Shown here in pieces: positions 41,640 to 64,000 of a stretch of 64,000 bases of DNA. The notes below the pieces were generated by a model. That model was not told the DNA's origin, made no database searches, and saw nothing but the letters and a program-made list of their open reading frames with translations. This DNA comes from Eleginops maclovinus (taxonomy: Eukaryota > Chordata > Actinopteri > Perciformes > Eleginopidae): contig NC_086352.1 of assembly GCF_036324505.1 (NCBI RefSeq), positions 13,352,501 to 13,416,500 on the forward strand. The letters run 5' to 3'. Position 1 is the first letter of the stretch; each line of letters starts with the position of its first letter. A program made the position numbers and the translations under genes.

Positions 41640-41905
41640 CTTTGGTTTAAGGCAGAGTGCATGTGTATGGGACATATTGGGCATACGACTTGATAAATGA
41701 AACTTGGATTATACTGCACAAGTTATGTTTTGTTATCTGTATAAAAAATGTCCTTCAATTAATTAGTTATTTAAAATAAGTTTATTTGTTTTTTTAATTC
41801 TTTGTTCACCCCAAAGGCGTGCAGACAAAAAGTCTTTGTAAACATGGGCTGAGTAATTGAAATACAAATGGTCATTGTGGGGGTGATGTATTTCCTCAAG
41901 GGGTT
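41640..41905. repeat. Dispersed repeat copy 3 (ACTTGTTAAATGAGACTTG family)
   Basis: Carries ACTTGATAAATGAAACTTGG with ATTATACTGCACAA, then about 140 bases later GTAATTGAAATACAAATGG and GGGGGTGATGTATTTCCTCA. Order and spacing resemble the copy at 19720-19915. Confidence 0.55.
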
Positions 41906-42285
41906 CATCTACTGTACATCTGTGACACATTAGCTTCTAATCAAGTATAACAAATACTAGTTACCAATAGTTACCGCCATCTATGTCACTAATGTAGCAC
42001 AGTGCTACAAAAGGGTGAGGCTGAATGTCGACTCAGCTGCAGCTGTGTGGCTCGCAGAGACACTCAGTGAGGTTACATAACGACTGTAGCTCTGTGGACC
42101 CAGAGCCAGTCGAGGGTGAAGAAGGACTTAATGAGATATACTTGTGCACAATGAACTTCACGTACTCTGTTGATGGACACCAACAGAAACCATTAAACAT
42201 AATAAAATCCTCCTAATATGTTTGTCTTGTTTCAGAACTTCAATTCCTTGAAAAGGTTTTGACTATATTTAACAAAAAAATAAAA

Positions 42286-42740
42286 TAGGTCCTATTATGC
42301 TTTTTGGGTTCATCCCTTTTCCTTATGACCATGTAGGTTTTTATGCAAGTTCCCTAGAGGGAGGTTCCCGCCCACGCAGCCTAAAACGCCTCCATTGGCA
42401 TCCTCTGTTTACCACCGGAACATAGTGACCTCACTACGCAACATTTGTGCGCCAACACATTGTACGTAAGAGGCTAAGGACCGTTTACGAAGTGGTTGAC
42501 CAATCACAATAGAGCCAGCCAGTTAACCAATGAGAGCAGATTGGGCTCTGGTTTCAGACAGAGGGTGAGCAGAGGTGCTGCAGCACAGGCAGTATTAGAT
42601 AAAAATACAAATGTGAAACCTAATAAACTGAATGATAGCTCTCAAACATGTAATATCCTCATTAGAACAGAAAGTATGGATAAAAATAACAGCAAAGGTC
42701 AGTTTTCTTTAATGGTTTCCAAGGCTAACTCATAAACTTG
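42286..42740. repeat. Dispersed repeat family A, copy 2
   Basis: A fuller copy than the one at 30225. It begins TAGGTCCTATTATGC, contains GACCTCACTACGCAACATT, TGGTTGACCAATCACA and GGGCTCTGGTTTCAGACAGA, and ends near a degenerate copy of the opposite end. Blocks with CCAAT/ATTGG boxes are part of the repeat. Confidence 0.6.
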
Positions 42741-42744
42741 CAGC

Positions 42745-45210
42745 ATTTATATACTAAATAATTATTTTGTCTAAAGCTGAAGCTGGGTCACTCACCTCTT
42801 CAGTGCTGCTGCAGGAAGTTGTTTGCTGTCACTTAAATATCACGGCCAATAATTTGACAGTTTGTTTACTTTTTAATGTCTTTAATTTGACTTGAGAAAC
42901 CCTGATTCAGAGAGCGCCACGTGTAGGCCGAAGTGAGTACAAACAGCAGGTTAGAGACAATCTGGGTTAGAGAAGCCTCAAAACTCAGTTAGCACAGCAG
43001 CAGGCAATGCAGAAGGCTGCGTAAAATAAAAAGTAAATAAAGACAAACTTCTACACAGACCAGTCCAGTCTATTTGCACGTCTTCCACAGATTCAAATCA
43101 ACATCAAAGTTAATAAAGGATTTAAAAACTGTATTTAGGATTGAATAATATATAACAAACCTGCAGGCCTAACAAAAGGACCAATGAACTAGACTCCTTA
43201 CAGTAAAACCCATCCAGAGAATCATCCAAGATGCTATATTGTCTTTTAAAACAGTATCAACATGAACACAACTTTAATATTTGACATCACACAAAACAAA
43301 CTCAGTTGAGAACAACTGATTATCCAATATGACACAGCAAGCAAAGCCGCTCCTAACCTTTGGATAGTCATACACGCATAAATTAAGAAATAAATACAGC
43401 ACTTCTCTTGTTATTATCCAGAGCACCAGCAGGAGCTCAGAGTTAGAAAAGGGACTGGAGGCAAAGGACAAAGGAACAAAAACAGGGCAGAAGACACCGA
43501 AAAATCCCTCCTTCAACATAAATAAAAAGCTTTTACAAACTACATCCTTTTAACCTTTCCAAGGGGGATGATTTTGAGAAAAGAATTGGTGTCAAGGAGG
43601 CGGTTGCTAAAGGATGATGCCTAAAAAAATGAGTGGCAGGGTGGAAATGTTAAGAACTAAAATAATAAAATGAGTAAATAATGGTTGTTATTGCTGACAA
43701 TCTGTCTTACATCAAAAGAAAAAACACTGACATCCTCAAAAACCTCTACAGTGAAAAGGCGGACTCCGCGTCATTATGTCACCTAAATCCTTCACACTAT
43801 ACTTGGCCTTTGCTGATTTTGCACACAAAAGAAGCAATTAATTAATTCGACCACAATCAAAACCCACATAATCCCAAATAATGGGAGCCCTCAGCTGAAG
43901 TTACTTGTATATTGCTATATCTCACCTTAATTTTAACACTCCAAAGACACAAACAGTGAAAAATATTAACCCCAGAACAACGTATCCTGAGATCTTCCAT
44001 CTGCGGCGATAAACTGACTTCAGATCAGAGCTACCCAGCTGCTGTCCGTAATCCGCGGGAGTAATTTTACTGTGAGAAGATTTTACAGATCAAAGAGCAG
44101 AGTCTCTTGAAAACTGCAGTTATGATCTGATCTGAGAATAAAGGATTCAACATAAACATGTCTTGTAAATTAAGAGAAAACACTCCTTACATGGCCGTGG
44201 TTGACCAGACTTGGCAAAGTGTCAAATCTAATTTCTGTATCTGAGATGTTTTTTAATTTGGGTTGTATGAGCTTCTTATCCATGGGCTGTGTATTATCTA
44301 CACTGGAGTGAAAAAGCAGACAGGAGCTACAACACTGAAATAAAGCAATGAACTGGGGCAGCAACTTAACATAATTTAGACACCTTGAAAAAGTAAACTT
44401 CTGCTTAAGTTGATGCTATTGTTTTAATATTGAAACCATTTTACCTTGCTGCAAGAAAGCCCTTTCTGACAGGGAACTCAAGCAGCTATATTTGCCTTGG
44501 TGACTAAAACTCATTTTGTTCATCTGCCCACAGCGTAATAATACTTTGCTTCTGTCCTGTAACTCATGTACGCTTCTCCACACTGTGTATGTGCCGACCA
44601 CCATCTACAGTATGTTATACACTGATATAGATAACATACAACTCAACTTCGAGACATTCAGACTATCCCTTTAAGAGATATAAGTAAAGTTTTGCTGATT
44701 TAATAATATTTTGACTTTGTTTTTTAACAGCCACGCTATACATTATTACAGCTTCAGCTTCATGCCACACTGTCTGCCATGTTTAAGAAGCCATGCTGCA
44801 GTTGTTCCTTTTCCCTCCTTCAGAGTGTACAGTACATACTGCTCAGGCGTAAACTGCTGCATTAGTCCTGCTACACTTTCTATTTGAGATCATGAGACAG
44901 GAAAAAATATCTGTCTCTTATTGGTGGGTCCAAATGATGTCACTCTGAGCCTGATCCCCTACTGGCAGATCCAGATGACATCAGAAGAGGTATTATTAGT
45001 GCTGGTTATTATTAAAATATTAAGACGTGATGCATGTTCAGGAGAGTGTTGTTTGATATATGGGGGGGGGGGGCAACCATCTGAGATTGTTTAGGTGAGA
45101 AAGAAGTAGCCTTTCTCTTTTGGTTACACTGCAGGATTAACATATCCTTATGTTGTCGTCTCTGTAGAAGACTTCATTATTATTTCAGTTCATCCTATAA
45201 ATATAAGAGT
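42745..45210. other. Probable itsn2 3' UTR and spacer
   Basis: The itsn2 stop codon is at 45211, so the 3' UTR runs leftwards from 45210. The true end is not determinable by eye; a minus-strand ATTAAA (plus TTTAAT) lies near 43272. A run of 12 G lies at 45062-45073. No separate gene is supported. Confidence 0.45.

Positions 45211-64000
<18,790 letters not shown>

Overview
The window looks like nuclear DNA from a ray-finned (teleost, probably percomorph) fish. Genes are split into short exons with GT-AG (once GC-AG) introns. Proteins resemble vertebrate families, (CA)n and tetranucleotide microsatellites are abundant, and fish-type hAT, Tc1 and MITE remnants lie in introns and spacers. No prokaryotic features, CRISPR arrays or confident tRNA/rRNA genes were seen. 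All exon boundaries below were read by eye from splice consensus, reading phase and protein continuity; they are not transcript-supported.

All five genes are on the minus strand, so each reads from high to low coordinates. (1) 115-6163: ADP-dependent glucokinase, adpgk2-like, 7 coding exons. (2) 8472-12114: cathepsin B, ctsb, 9 coding exons giving 330 aa, with a non-coding first exon near 15.5 kb and an intron in the 3' UTR. (3) 20021-26640: XK-related membrane protein, best matched to xkr5, 13 exons giving 768 aa, with a Thr/Pro/Ala minisatellite in the tail. (4) 29285-31835: eva1a, 3 exons giving 192 aa, with a His-rich insert. (5) 45211-64000: intersectin-2, itsn2, 30 exons visible and about 1,536 codons. 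It includes the charged helical region, SH3 A-E, DH, PH and C2; the EH domains lie beyond the right edge.

The spacers 15.6-20.0 kb, 26.8-28.2 kb and 31.9-45.2 kb hold probable UTRs, repeats and no convincing extra gene. The genes do not form a pathway. They touch sugar phosphorylation at the ER, lysosomal proteolysis, membrane biology, autophagy/ER-lysosome membrane function (eva1a) and endocytic/actin scaffolding (itsn2).

The most unusual content is structural. About a dozen introns carry (AC)n or (GT)n tracts directly against splice sites. One 312-nt itsn2 intron has an AC-type array at its donor and 87 GT units at its acceptor. Complementary GATA/GACA arrays flank xkr5 exons 3-9. The itsn2 charged helix is greatly expanded, a hydrophobic 27-residue cassette exon is present beside it, and a three-level nested transposon sits in an itsn2 intron.
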